DNA of 64,000 nucleotides from Citrus sinensis (Eukaryota; Streptophyta; Magnoliopsida; Sapindales; Rutaceae). A model generated the notes under the pieces. The model was given only the letters and a program-made list of their open reading frames with translations, made no database searches and was not told where the DNA came from. Made by a program: the position numbers and the translations under genes. Each line of letters starts with the position of its first letter. The first letter of the stretch is position 1. Positions 33,695-46,749 of the stretch are shown piece after piece. Location: assembly GCF_022201045.2 (NCBI RefSeq), contig NC_068559.1, forward strand, positions 25,241,501-25,305,500, read 5' to 3'.

Positions 33695-35690
33695 GGGTTC
33701 CTCTATGATGCTGTAAAGTTTTTTACAGCATCAATAATGTATTAATTGTGAACCATTAGATCTAATCAATGGTATACAATATTTGTACTAAAAAATAATT
33801 TAAAAATAATAGTAATTGTTCAAGTGGGTGGATAATTTTTGTAAAATAATTGTGACCATCCTTAGAGTTTGAAACAATTTCACTTAAATAGTATATTTAT
33901 TTAAAATTACTTTTCAGCCCTTCTTTAAATTTGTAATATGATAATCTCTTTTAAATAAATTTTTCAAAATCAGTTACCATTAAGTATAAAATATAATATC
34001 AAGTAGGTTATTTAACACAAAGTCTTGTAATAATTTGTATTGTATGAATTTAATTACAAACCATTAATACCTAAACAATAATGATAATAGAAAGCATTGC
34101 AATAAACTATTTTATATGTGTTTTATTAATAGTACTATATGAGTCACAACAAATAAGAAATATTTTATTCACCAATTATTATTGAAAAATATATATGTCT
34201 ATATAACTATAGAGTGAGAAATATTTTGATTTAAATTTTTATCAAAAAATTAAACTATTTATTTCATGTAATTCAATGGTGGAGGATATAATATTATGAA
34301 ATGTTGCTTTGACTTTTAATATCAACCACTAGACTATGAGATATTAGTGGCTCAAATATTGTGCCAAAATTTTAAGTTAAAGTATCCCAAACCATATCTT
34401 TATAATGGAAATATAGAAACATACAATGATTTTTTTCCTCATTTTGTCCATTAAATATTATTTGATGTAATATTTTATTTATTGATACTATTCATTATCA
34501 TAATAAAAGTAATGACTCTTCGTAGCATAAAAATTTTATAATTACTATCAAAGAATAACAATAAAATTATCTTTCATGATTCATAAACTAAAGTTAATTA
34601 GGAATATGTGTTAGATTTAACTTTTATGAAATTAACAAAATGACATTTGAAAATAAAATAAAAACAAACTTGTGAAAGTTAAATTTTATAAGGCTGAGAT
34701 AATTTCCTACCATGTCAATAAAAATCTAAAAATATAAATAATTTTCTTTCACTTTTTTTTCCCACGTAAATATTATTGGAGGCAATATTTTATTTATTGT
34801 CACTATTAATTATCATAACAAAAGTAGTGATTCTTAATAATATAAAATTTTATAATTACAATCAAAGGATATCAATAAAATAATCTTTCACGGTTCATAA
34901 ACTAAAACTCATTAGGAATATATATTAGATTTAACTTTTGTGAAATTAACAAAGTGATATTTGAAATTAAAATGAAAATATATAGGCTTATAAAACTTAA
35001 AATTCCTATCATGTAAGGATATTAATTGTAAGATAAATATAAAGTTAAGAGAATAAGTATGTTAAATGGGTGTTAAAAATAACGCATATTTCATGATCAA
35101 TTATATAATGGCCTTTAATATTATATAAAATAATGAGTATTTTAATATACGATATTAAATTTTATTAAAACATGTGTGATCAAGTAATTTTTATGTTACA
35201 AGCAATCTCAACAATGAGTTTATTGATGTAACTATGACATTTACTTAAGTATATGTACTTAGTTGTGTTATTTATTACTATTATATCATATATAATTTTT
35301 GCAATTGTAACTTATTTATTTGATTTGTGTTAAATAACCTACCATTATATTTTATACTTAATGGTAACGGATTTTAGAAGATTTATTTAAAAAAGATTAT
35401 CACATTTTAAATTTAAAGGAGGATTGAAAAATAATTTTAAATAAAATATACTCTTTAAGTGAAATTATTTCAAACTCTAAGGATGATCATAGTTATTTTA
35501 TAAAATTATTCACCCCTTACACGTTACCATTATTTTTATATTTTTTTTACTACAAACTTTGTTAACCGTTTACCATTATTTTTATATTTTTTTTTACTAC
35601 AAATATTGTATACCATTAATTAAATCTCATAGTACATAATTAAAAATATTATTAATGCTGTCAAAAAATTACTGCATCATAGAGGAACTC
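33695..35690. mobile_element. non-autonomous Mutator-like element with TIRs over 300 bp
   Basis: The left terminus GGGTTCCTCTATGATGC matches the reverse complement of the right terminus (GAGTTCCTCTATGATGC). The pairing continues, with scattered differences, for about 330-365 bp (left arm to about 34022, right arm from about 35325). One shared inner block is the inverted match of GTTACCATTAAGTATAAAAT. Flanks are TCGATGTAC (33686-33694) and TCGATTTAC (35691-35699), a 9-bp duplication with one mismatch, as expected for Mutator-like elements. Inside, about 220 bp is directly repeated at a 315-bp period (from 34456 and 34771). There is no transposase frame. Confidence 0.88.
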
Positions 35691-36055
35691 TCGATTTACT
35701 CTTAACATTATGAAAACATGAATATACCTCATTTCCGTTCAAAAGAGGAGGGTAAATGCAAGGTGAAGGTTAAAGACAGGCGGCGAAGAAACTTTTGTTG
35801 TCATTTTAGGTAGCAGAATAAATATTTACCCTACCCTCAATGTTAATCTGAACCGAAACAAACAAAATATTCGGAAAACACAAAAAACAGAATTTATGAA
35901 CCATTTATCTCCATTCACATATGGGGAAAACCAAGTCTTAAAGGTCATTTACAGATTACAAACCATAGTGCCACCACCCGGCCACACCTTCAAGCCTAGA
36001 ATTTTGAAAACCAGACCACTAGATGAAGCAAACTCATCAGACAAAAAGTAAATTC

Positions 36056-37199
36056 TTAGTCAGAATCTGAGCTTGAATCCTTTTCCTTTGCATCTTCTTT
36101 CTCTGGAGCATCTTCTTTCTTGGGAGCTTCACTCTGCTTAAAAGCTTTGGCTATGTCATCAATGGGAACCAAAGGAAGATAGCCAAAGACTGTGTAACCC
36201 TTCTTCGTCATCTCCACGACAAGATGGTTATACTTCTTGGACCACTGTGCAGCTGTGGGAACAGCCATATCTGCCATTGTGTGGAACAATGCATAGTGGT
36301 TTAGTTTATACCATGCTTTCACGGAATTTGTTAGCAGAAGGTGTTTAGACTCAGCAGCAGCATAATGGACAGCTGCTCGAGGCCCCCCGGTTTGGGCCTC
36401 AATCACAAGCTTTTGAGCTTTCTGTGATGCTGTTTCAATTAGACTATGTACTTGGCTGGCAACCCGCTTGGCCAAAGGGGGAGCGTGCTCGTCAAACTTG
36501 CGTGAAGCATCATCCACCTGCAGTATTATTAAGTTAATTACTCCTGTCATCTAGGTCATTTGCCAAAGTTCATTGCAGATATCAAATAATCAGGGAATTC
36601 ATAGTCACAGAGACAGCTCTGTAATGAATACATCAGAACCCAAAGAATAAAATTAAATAAAAATTGGATATTTTAGGAACCACAACAGGAGTTCTTCACT
36701 TCATATATTAGATTATAAATTCATAATCACACAAAATCAAATCTTATTTATAAGATCATGCCTAAAAGATCCCAAATCAACAAATTCCAGAATCCCAAAG
36801 CTAAGAAAAATCCGATATTCTCTCCACCAACGTTCAGAAGAACCCAAACCTCACAGGAACTATTTTGAAAAAATTATTCTAAATCTTAGAATGATGAAAA
36901 TAAAGAAAGAAAATTAAAAAAAAAAATTGATCTGGGGAGAATAAAACAAAAAAACAAACAAATAATACCTTCTTATCAAGAAAAACGAGGAGATCATCAG
37001 GCACGCCCTTGAATTTCTGATAAACAGGTCCCACGACGGCAGTCACGGCGCTTTCGACAGTCCCAACCGGCGAGCGTAGCGGCCCCGAGTTGCGTTTTGC
37101 GTAGTCGTACAAACTCGACACGCACACCAGAGCCTTAATCGCGGCTATCCTCATAAATCCAAGATGCCTCAGTTCCTGTTTCTTCCTCTCAGTCTCCAT
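36056..37199 (-). CDS. LDAP1: REF/SRPP-like lipid-droplet-associated protein (LDAP)
   Basis: A structural protein expected on the surface of cytosolic lipid droplets, where LDAPs support droplet growth and stability. Two exons (37199-36969 and 36517-36056) join to 693 nt, 230 aa, close to the family's usual length. It begins METERKKQELRHLGFMRIAA. The REF domain covers about residues 10-210: YDYAKRNSGPLRSPVGTVES, VVGPVYQKFKGVPDDLLVFL, then after the intron VDDASRKFDEHAPPLAKRVA and GYTVFGYLPLVPIDDIAKAF. The C-terminal tail is acidic and Ser/Asp-rich (KEDAKEKDSSSDSD). There is no signal peptide or clear transmembrane helix. Position next to ASY1 matches Arabidopsis At1g67360 (LDAP1), hence the symbol, which is by orthology only. 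Confidence 0.93.
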
Positions 37200-39263
37200 A
37201 TCTTCACTGCGCAAAAGATGAATTATTCGATATTGCTTTTAGATCTCGCGAGAAATTAGCTTGCTATTGATTGCAGCGTTCAATAATATGTAACAAATCC
37301 AACATGTGAGGGTTTGGGGGGGGAGTGTTCGTATTTATTTTACCATCGGATGGAAAATGGAGACAAAAGGATATTTAATCTGAGTCGTCCGCGTGATCTG
37401 GCGGTTGAAAATAGATCCATTGTTTGGGTGAATGGGCCCCGATAGTGCTAGTGACTGTGAGGGAGATGGAAGTTTTTGATTGTGTGAAAGGTGGGGCCTA
37501 GCTCTTTCTGGGCGAAAGTAGAGGCTTCGAGAAAGACACGTGTAAGTTGATGACATGTGGCACGTTTGGAAGTATCTGAGGTAAGCTTCTCTGGTTAAGC
37601 GAAGAGCGATTGTCAGCCGTCAAATACGTTAGCTTTTAGGGGCTTTAATTTTAGGGTTCGGCTACCTTGGAATTCATCTACGGTAGAAAATGAATTTCAA
37701 CTATACGTATAAAATGGTGAATAATAAAAAATTTAATTATTATATTTTAAGATTAATATTCATTGTGTGCAAACTAACAAGTGTGTAAATGATGCTTGTA
37801 AAAAAATTAATATAATATTTTTATTTTTTAAAGTTAAATTGATAATTTAATTTTTTTTATTAATGTCTAAACAAAAAAAATTATTATAAAAGAGTGATAT
37901 TGTAAAAATAAGCTAAAAAAATAAAAAAGTAACGATATGGGTATCAATATTTTAACGGCAGATATGTTTTGAGTTATTTTTAAAAATACATGGATTAAAT
38001 GGATACTAATCTTAAAATACAGAGACTAAATGAGCTTTTACCCAAAAATTTATTATAACTCATTATTTATTATTTGTCACTTTTTGTGTGTGGCTGAGAT
38101 TCGTACTCTACTTATGTGAACTTCAACATAATTATAGTCTTAATTTTAATTTAGCTATGATTATTTTGAAATTGTTTTAAGATAGAGTACGAATTACAAC
38201 AACACACACAAAGTGATAAATAAAAAAAATTATTATAACTTTAATTGTATAATTATAAAAATATGTTCTACCTTTAACAGTTTAACCAGACCTTTTTAAT
38301 TTTTTATGTAACATTTGCTATAATAATTCGTTCTTAGGTAGTGCAATACGGTGAGGAGTTATATGTTGTCGTAGAAAGAGTCATTTTTCATGATTACTTC
38401 TTTCTTAATTATTATGGAGCTATAAGTGATGTCATTATCTTATCTCTTCAAAAAGCAATTAATCTGTGGCATGAGATTAGAACAATTTAGGGACGATTAG
38501 TCGCACATTAAATCATATCTCTTTGAAAATATTATTATAATCATCAAATTGTAAATGCTAAAACCATGGGCCACGGCTACTTGATTTCCTAGCTGATTTG
38601 CTGTTAAATTTTCGTCAATTCACAATTCATATAATTACAAGCACTTTGTGCATAGTGAGTCGTGCATATTTATTTTTGTTTTGGTCCTTATGGAAGATAA
38701 ATCAATGACCGAAGAATGGATCGTGTGAAGCAGAGGAATAAAGGTGGTAATTTTCAAAATGCTGATGCTCTCTGATGCCGGCAAAAATTTGGAGTCATAG
38801 TTTGCCATTTGTTGCGCAGCACTTGGCAGGCGACGTGGGTTACGGTTCAGAGAATCTCCAAAGATCAGATGCCAAATCGTTGCATATCATTGAAAAGCGC
38901 ATTACATATTTACATGTGCTAATACATGAAGATAAAAATTTTATTCCTCCCAACAACTCAAAATCAGCAAAATTCCGAAGACAAGATTAAATATATCTTC
39001 GGGTCAATGAGAAACGCGCGTAGAAATCAATTTCCAATTAATAAAATCCATCACCATGAATAAGAGGATATAGAAGAATCAAAGCATTCGACAACAGGAC
39101 AGCAGCAAGACTACAAAGAAAATGTAAGCCGTCACGAATAGGCATTTTCTGCCACTATGGTCTAAACAAGTTGCATCTTTACATTCTCATTTCCACACTA
39201 GTGTAAAATATGTTCACTTAACTGAGCAAAGGTGACCTAGCTGCGTGATCCACTCAACTCCTT
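37200..39263. other. intergenic between LDAP and ASY1
   Basis: Holds the LDAP promoter side, with an ABRE/G-box-like GACACGTGTAAG near 37533, and an AT-rich repeat region. The last few hundred bases are the ASY1 3' UTR side. An inverted repeat at 38044-38240 is listed separately. No gene was recognised. Confidence 0.5.
38044..38240. repeat. imperfect inverted repeat, MITE-like
   Basis: The left arm has TTATTATAACT, then TTTGTCACTTTTTGTGTGTG, then ATTCGTACTCTA. The right arm reverse complement has GTTATAATAA, then TATCACTTTGTGTGTG, then AATTCGTACTCTA. Arms are about 75 bp around a short AT loop. No target duplication was identified. Confidence 0.55.
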
Positions 39264-42200
39264 TCAAACACACATGGCTAGAGATTTCTGACGCTTCACT
39301 TGCTGAAGAATCGGCTCCTTAACCTGTAAAGATGATAAAAGTAAAACCAACAAAATCATAGAATCACTATGTTTTTACTATTACAGGACATTTCAATCGG
39401 CAGCAACTTATTGGTATTCCGTGGTTAAAAAAAAAAAGAAGAAACATACCGTGCTTGTTTTCCTCAATCTTTTATCTTGAGTAGATCTACTGCAGATAAT
39501 ATCGTCAACCTCATCACAATTATTTGTGCTTCCATTTGTTCTGATTTTCTCATTTCCTGGTGCGAAACTCTCTCTTGAAGCTACTGGCTGCACAGTTTCA
39601 ACAATAAACCATCTCATTGAGCTACAAAACCTAAAGAATAATGGAAAATTATCAGCCGATGTAAAAAACTTTTTGATAGTACGCTAACCCCGGCCCGGCT
39701 TGTGGGAGTGTTTCCGACTTTTGCCTTGGAGATAGCCTGCTCACCCCTGAAAGAACCACTTTGATGAATGTCAGATCTGCCCTTTGTGCGAGTGACATCA
39801 GATCCAACTGAGTGAAGAAGACCACATGTGGACGTGTCCATGTGCTTGCTTCCTGATTACAGAAGAATTGTTTTTAACATCATTACAACCACTAGATACT
39901 GAAAAAGAACCACATGCTAAATTCTAAATCTTTAAGGAAATGATCAGATACCAATTTTCCGGAATTCTTGGTGGTCTGACTTGTTAAGTGGTTCAATAGT
40001 TTCGACCTCCTGCTAAAAATGAACAAGATAAGGGAAAATTTATACAGATACATAAAAAGCATGTATTTATTTATGTTCACAGAACAGAGATTGTAATTTA
40101 CCATAAAATCAATATCCAGTGCTTTCTTGACTTCCATAAGCTTTTTCTTGGTCAAAGTGGAGTGGATCACTCGTTTTCCTGTGTGAAATTAAGACAAATC
40201 AGAAGAAAATAAATTGCGGTAAGTCGATCTTCCAATATTATGCCGAGTAAGTTCTTAATTAGACAGCACTGACCAAGCCTACGGCTTCCTTTGGCTTCAA
40301 CATAACCTTCTCGGATCATTTTGTCTATTAATTTGCGGACAGTTGATTGATTGGCTTCTTTATCCAACTTTTTCTGAAGCTTTGCTATGGTTACATAGTT
40401 CATTGAAAGAGCATAATACAAAGCCTGATACGACAACAATTTCAGGACTCAGGATAAGCCATCTCAGAAAATGAATACCATTTACTGTTAGTATACATAG
40501 GTAATGCTGTTCTAAGTAGATAAAAAGGGATTGTTGAATTTGTCAATTGCATGAAAATAAACAGAGTATCAAATGCAATGCAAACTTGAATGGGCGGTTG
40601 AACTGCTAGTTTAAGTTCTATTTAGACAGTTGAAAAGAGGGAAGTATAAACTTTAGAAAATGGAAGGCAAGCTAGTTTCACCAAAATGCTTATTTATTAA
40701 GAGGGGAACATCTTCAATGAATTTAACACAGTTTACAATACAGCTTAGAGGCGTATATGATCACCTTCATGTATATCTGATCGTCTAACTGGGGAGATTT
40801 ATCACAAAGTGTGACCCCATCCATTTCCTCTTTCACCAAGGCGAATTCATAATTAAATTTCTGATTTTGTAATTTACACAAAGGAGAGTGAGTCAAAAAC
40901 AGGTAGCAGGGAGAGAAATTTGATTCACAACTAAATTAATTTAGAAAATTAAAAGGAGTGAGAAAGAATCACAGAAAAGACCTCTTGCTTGTTTATAGTG
41001 TATGTGTCCTTTCCACCTTTTGATAAAAGACCTTCTTTCACAAGCTTGCCCATTATTTCTGAAATGCTCAAGAAATCAAAATAGCAGAAAACGTGTTAAG
41101 AGTTTAAAAATGCAGCATTTCACATTTCTCCCTGTTCAAACTTCACATGATTGGGAATCTCCATTTACCTTCAGTCAATGCCTGCATTAAACCATTAAGA
41201 ACTTACATCATCAGTTAAAAGTCATGAAAATTAAGATCAATGAAGAATATACTGAAATTATAAGCTAATCGAACGGCTATTTTCACAGAATCGTTTTGTT
41301 GAAACAAAAAGTGGAAGAGGAAAAAATAGAATCTCTTACCACTGAGATGTCAGGGAAATTTGATAGAACATCAGTAAGTTCAACACTATGAAGGTGACGG
41401 CAGTTGATCCAGTCCTTTACTCTGACCAATTGTTGTTCATCTTCCTCAGGATCCTGAGTATTATCTGCACAGCATATTTACAAATCAATACTCTAAACTG
41501 GACCAAGCCCATAAGAGAATCTTATTTCCCCATTAATTACAAAATAACTTCAGAAGGATAAACCAAAAAAAAAATTTATCATGAAACAGAGTTCAAGATA
41601 ATTTCATCCATTTTGACAATTTTAAAAAGTCGTCAAGTGTATGTCTGACTCTCATTATCACTTGAAGGATGCTCCAATCAACAGTAAAATGTACCTTCAT
41701 CAACCATTCCATTGTCTTCTTCCGGCTGTTGCTTGTCTGCCAAGATAACCATTGTTACTTCCACTGGTGAGTCCCTCAACAAAATATTAGTCACAAAGAA
41801 AAAACAGCAGTTGTAGCAGTTGATTTACCAATTGGCGCTACTATATATTGATCCTCTTGTGGCTGGCTAACCTGAAATAAATAACATGCTTTCCAAACTC
41901 AATAGTCATTATGCACAAATTTGTAAAACAAAACTTAGCTTTGTCACTTCACCTCACTGTCAGAATCAGAAGATTCATCCCTTTGTACAGAATCTGCTCC
42001 TAAGCTCACTTCATCATCTTGCATATCATCATTTTCATCCTCACAAGGATCAAGCACACTCTTTACCTGTACATACCACATAAAAAGCTATGATCCAAAC
42101 TTTATAAATAGCAGAACCAAATCATAGCGCTTCCAGAAAAATCTTCATTCATTACCTTTAGAGCTAACACAAAATGCTTGCTGTTGACGTTCCCAACTTC

Positions 42201-44630
42201 CATTTTCAAAGGATTTTTGGTCCATGGATTGTGAGCTTCCTCCTCTGAGCAGCATCGGAAGAATGGAGGCTCATAATCCACTGGCTGTAAGGGCAGATAA
42301 ATATATCTCAAATCTGATTTTGTTTGAATATGTAGCCACTGAGAAAAGAGGAAAATTCTGTACTGTTTTCTTCTTGAATTAAATGCAAAAGATGCAAAAG
42401 TTCTTCATAAGCTATCAAAAATTAAGCACCTATGCATCTCCAAGGAATGATTCTATATGCAAAAAATTTGCATGCACCTTATATGCATTATCAAGCATAC
42501 AACTGCTCAGAACAATAGTCACACATGCCAACACAGCATAGAACAGCCAACACAAAAGTTCATATCCCATCTCCAATTCTTCAAATCTAGCAAGCTATAG
42601 GATCTTTTAACTACTATAATTGTAGTCACAATCCAAATTACAAGTGCAGAAAACCAAGAGGTAAGAGGTCAGTTGAATGGGCATACCGTCACATCATCGT
42701 AATAGAAGAGCTTCATTAAAATAGTACGCTGAAACAAGAAAAGGATTTCTCATCAGTAAACATACCATCGTGGCTCAACTATGTGAAAAGAGATATAAAA
42801 TCAAAATGCCAAGAGCATGCAACAGATCACGTATCATGCAAAACAAGCCTCCAAGTAGGTACCTCTTCAGGCATCCTATCCAGAGTTCTCATCAACTGAA
42901 CCAGAGTACGGACCATCTTACAAGCAGAGCTCCTGAAATATTACAGACGTGGCAGGAATTAACAAAATAAATTCTTTACAAGTGTTAAAACCATACCGAA
43001 GTAGAAGGAAAACTGAAATTTGAAACAGGACTATGATCAAACTACCTCATCTGAGTGGTAGTAATTTCTGTGGTGGTATTACACTTGAATGTTCCTCCCT
43101 TTTTCTTGTTCCCAGTTCGATTAATATTCATGGAAATCTCTTGGCTATCAGAATCAGAATAACTAAAAGAAACTGCAATGGGAGTCGTGTTATAATCTGT
43201 CAATCCTCTCCCATATCACAAGAAGGGAAAAAAAATGAAAAATTTACAAATAAATCCGTCAACCAAGAACATTGCAGGGTGAGTAACTGTTATTCAGCCA
43301 ATCATCTATAGTTAAATTTCTTCAATTTTACAGTCACCAATCAAACTACAGAAACACACTGCCGGTGAAATGTGCAATTAAATTTAGAAGCATTCAGAAA
43401 CCTTACATGCATATTCTTCAATCATTGGGCCTTCAACCGCTTCACATACACAGAACAAAAGTGTTTTCAGATACTTTTTCTGTAGTGCATCATAAACACC
43501 TGATTAAAAAAATGACAAAAGCAAATAAAAAAATTAGCCTCAGTAAACAAAATAAGACAAGAAAAAATAAACAAATTGATGTAAATAGTCAAGTTTATGT
43601 AGCTGATAAATTAATCAGCTTGCCTTTCTCCATCCAATCAATTAATCTACGTGACTCTGCATCCATCGGCATCAACTTCTTGATCTTCATCTCTATAGAC
43701 AAAATTTTAAGCAAATTTTAGCCTCCAATATTCAGATTATCAGCCAAGCTTAAGAGCTCTGATAAACAAATCATAAACAAGCGTACCTAAAGCAGGAACA
43801 GACTTATCATTGAAGTAATTCTCTGGAAAAAGGCCTCTTATGTAACTAATGTTGAATATGGCTATGCGAAGTAGGTTCCTTGTCTGTCAAGATTGAATTC
43901 ATTAAAAACCAATTGAATCCAGTGTGTTTCACATAATTGTTAATGATTCCACAAAAAACTGTAATCAACCAGTGGTAAATTTAAGAAACAACATTTCGTT
44001 TTTCATTTTTCACCAGAATTTAAAAGAAGAACACATTGTAGACCACGTTTTCTCACAACAGAAATAGAACAGAAGCAAATGAGCAAATCGATATTATTAG
44101 CAAGCTAGATCTCTATAAATTAATTCAAGTGAGCTTAAATTTTAATTCCGATCTATACAAAGTGTATCTTCTTCAGAATCTCTTAATTTAATTAAATAAT
44201 GGCCTGCCAATCACCAAACAAGAAAGAGTTTGATGTTTGGCTAAATTTTAATAGGAGGAAATTCAAAATTAAATACAACAAACACCAGATCTAATTAAAC
44301 ACGAATAAATTTTATACAGCTATAACAAATTAAGGCATGAATAAAAAAAAAAACAAGTTGGGTTCTCGACCTCAGATCGTCGGAAGTTACAAATTCTAAA
44401 AGAAGCGATAATCACATAACAAATTGTTGATTACCAGAAGAAGCGAGTCTTGTTCGGTGATTTCGGCTTCCTTTACTTTCTGTGCAACAACCTAATAACG
44501 AAAACGATAACCGGAAAAATGAGATTGAGGAGCAAGCTATTGTTTGATAAATCATTGAACTAGAAAAACGAAGAATGTGTGAAAATGAACGATAAATTTT
44601 GGAATTAGAAGCAGTTTCTAGGCTCACCAT
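39264..44630 (-). CDS. ASY1: meiotic chromosome axis protein ASY1 (HORMA domain)
   Basis: Plant counterpart of yeast Hop1: it coats the meiotic axis and promotes inter-homologue recombination and synapsis. I joined 22 coding exons with consistent phase to 1845 nt, 614 aa (Arabidopsis is about 596). Exons (high to low): 44630-44628, 44491-44435, 43883-43787, 43692-43624, 43499-43407, 43172-43046, 42932-42863, 42728-42687, 42284-42156, 42066-41953, 41871-41829, 41736-41695, 41464-41340, 41181-41169, 41058-40982, 40860-40765, 40424-40274, 40178-40102, 40009-39952, 39852-39689, 39587-39450, 39323-39264. The HORMA domain spans about residues 15-229 ([50 protein letters not shown]). An acidic linker follows ([13 protein letters not shown]), then a SWIRM/winged-helix region at about 300-475 and a basic C-terminus with [13 protein letters not shown], the likely closure-motif region. 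Oddities: an ATG-only first coding exon, a GC-AG intron after exon 4, and a 13-nt exon. Confidence 0.97.
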
Positions 44631-44762
44631 GGCTGCAGTATTTTGAGAGAATTTGAAAAACACTGAGAAAAGAGAAAATGTAACTTGGAGAGGAAGCTGA
44701 GAACGCTTGATTTGAAATTTTGAATTGGAGTGAAAAATGAGAGTGGCGCGCATTTGTGGGGT

Positions 44763-44770
44763 TATTTATA
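44763..44770 (-). promoter_or_regulatory. TATA box of ASY1
   Basis: On the minus strand TATAAATA lies about 135 bp upstream of the ATG. A GGCGCGCA word (E2F-like) sits just downstream near 44745. Transcription would start near 44735. Confidence 0.55.
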
Positions 44771-46040
44771 GGCCGTTATGAAAATTAACCATGGTTGGCT
44801 GAAAAAAAGCGTGTTGCGTGATGAGAAAGTAAAGGCCGGTGGATATTGTCACTTAATAAAAAAATGTCTGTGCATTTTGGTCATCAACGGCTGACGTGGC
44901 GTCTCATCGATCGTTATATAATATACCCCTGAAATGTACAGTACTTCACTGGAGGAAAGCTGAGGTAACTGAACCTATCGGATTCTGCGCCCCACTCTAA
45001 ACAGCATGATTTGTTCGCAGGTAATTCGTTGCCTTTGGAGACTTTGAATTTTATCGGGTTACAAGCAATTGCTGATAAATTTATCATTAGTAGCAGTTCT
45101 GAAGTTCGATAACTCACCGTGCAAAACTTCTCGGCTCTATTCCAATTCTTGCACTGGGTTCACACATATTCCTATTCTTCCTTTGGGTTTACAAATTAGA
45201 GAACACAATGATAAGATACTTCTTTAATTCCTACCATTTGAGTTTATTATCTAATTGATTTCTTTATTTTTATAAATTACTTAAAAAAAGTTCTTTGACA
45301 TTTATCAAAAAGGTCTGTTCATTTATCTGTTTTCCTTAAAAGTCTATTTAATTGTTATCTAATTCATTTATCATACATCAAATTTATTTGAATTTTAAGA
45401 TATCAACGTAAATATCATCTTACCTTTGAATAAATTAGATCCAATAGCTGTGAAACATGAATTTTTTTGGTAATCAAACACAAATTTAATAATTTGCTCA
45501 AATTATAAGAGCTAAAACCTACAAAAGCATATGAATAGTTGACTAATATTGGAAAAAAGACACTTGTACCCCTAAAGTTTGGGAGAATGATCATGTACAC
45601 CCTTAAATTCTTAAATTTTCAATTAGGGAAACCAAAACTCTTTTTCTTACTTTAATACCCTTTATAGATAACAATTAAAACAAATTGACTATAATACCCT
45701 TTAAATAGTTTAATTTGTTTGATAGACTAATAATATTACGTATTTTTGATATATAAAATAATTTTCAAAATACAAATTGTCATATTTATAATTTTAAAAA
45801 TTATTATATTTATTTTAATATTATGTTTCTATTTATTATAAAATTTAGTTACTCCATTTGTGCTTCATTTACCCCTCGAAATTCATCACGAGACCAACTC
45901 TCAATCTCATACCGATGTATTCATTTATTAAATGCAGATACTCACATACAATATACAATATAATAGATGCTAAAGATATGCTAAACTTGCCTGCCTCCCA
46001 TCTCATTTTCAAAGGAGCAGAATTAAATAAGGGAGATTGT
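44771..46040. other. intergenic, no gene seen
   Basis: ASY1 upstream region turning into AT-rich sequence; nothing recognised apart from the MITE that follows. Confidence 0.5.
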
Positions 46041-46203
46041 TATATTACATGATAATGTAACATACATGATTCTTCTACAGTCGTTGGATGAAAATACAGT
46101 GGTTGTGGGAATATAAGATAATAAATCATGTTATTTTCACAACCATTGGATTTTTATCCAATGGCTGTGGATTAATCATGTATGTTACATGATCATGTAA
46201 CAT
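46041..46203. mobile_element. 163-bp MITE-like palindrome
   Basis: The arms pair over most of their length. The left has ATTACATGATAATGTAACAT, then ACATGATT and CAGTCGTTGGATGAAAAT. The right arm reverse complement has GTTACATGATCATGTAACAT, then ACATGATT and CAGCCATTGGATAAAAAT. The right terminus itself contains a perfect 18-bp palindrome, GTTACATGATCATGTAAC (46184-46201). There is no coding content and no clear target duplication. Confidence 0.7.
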
Positions 46204-46749
46204 CACTAAAACCTTAAACAAGAGGCTAAGACTCAGGCACTTGGAAAATCCTTTATTAAACAAAACAATATACATCCAGAGCTAAGGAATTACAAGTAAA
46301 TTATCAGTCAATCTACATACATAATCTATCTCCACTATTGCAAAACTGGCTAACATCATCAAATCATATAAATTAAACTTCAAATACCATATCTCTTGGA
46401 GTTTTCAACTTGCCGTAGCAAGTTCTTCAAGAAAAATTGAAACCACCTTGGAACTCATAAAAAGTAACGCACGCATTCTTCAATTATTAAAAAAGAAAAA
46501 TTATTTCCAACCCATAATCATCTAAAAATTATCTACTCTAAATCATTTTGGCACCCATCTTTGCATAAAACGTTTCAGCAGTTGACACATGATTACATGA
46601 TTGCCCATTTTTGCTCTTTCCAGTTGAGTTGACACCTTTTAACTTTAAACCCCGAGTCTTGAAGACTTCTCAGCAAAGAGATTCATTCAAGTAATTGTCA
46701 ACACATACAAAACAAATCAGTTCACATTATTTACTAGTTCACATCAGGC

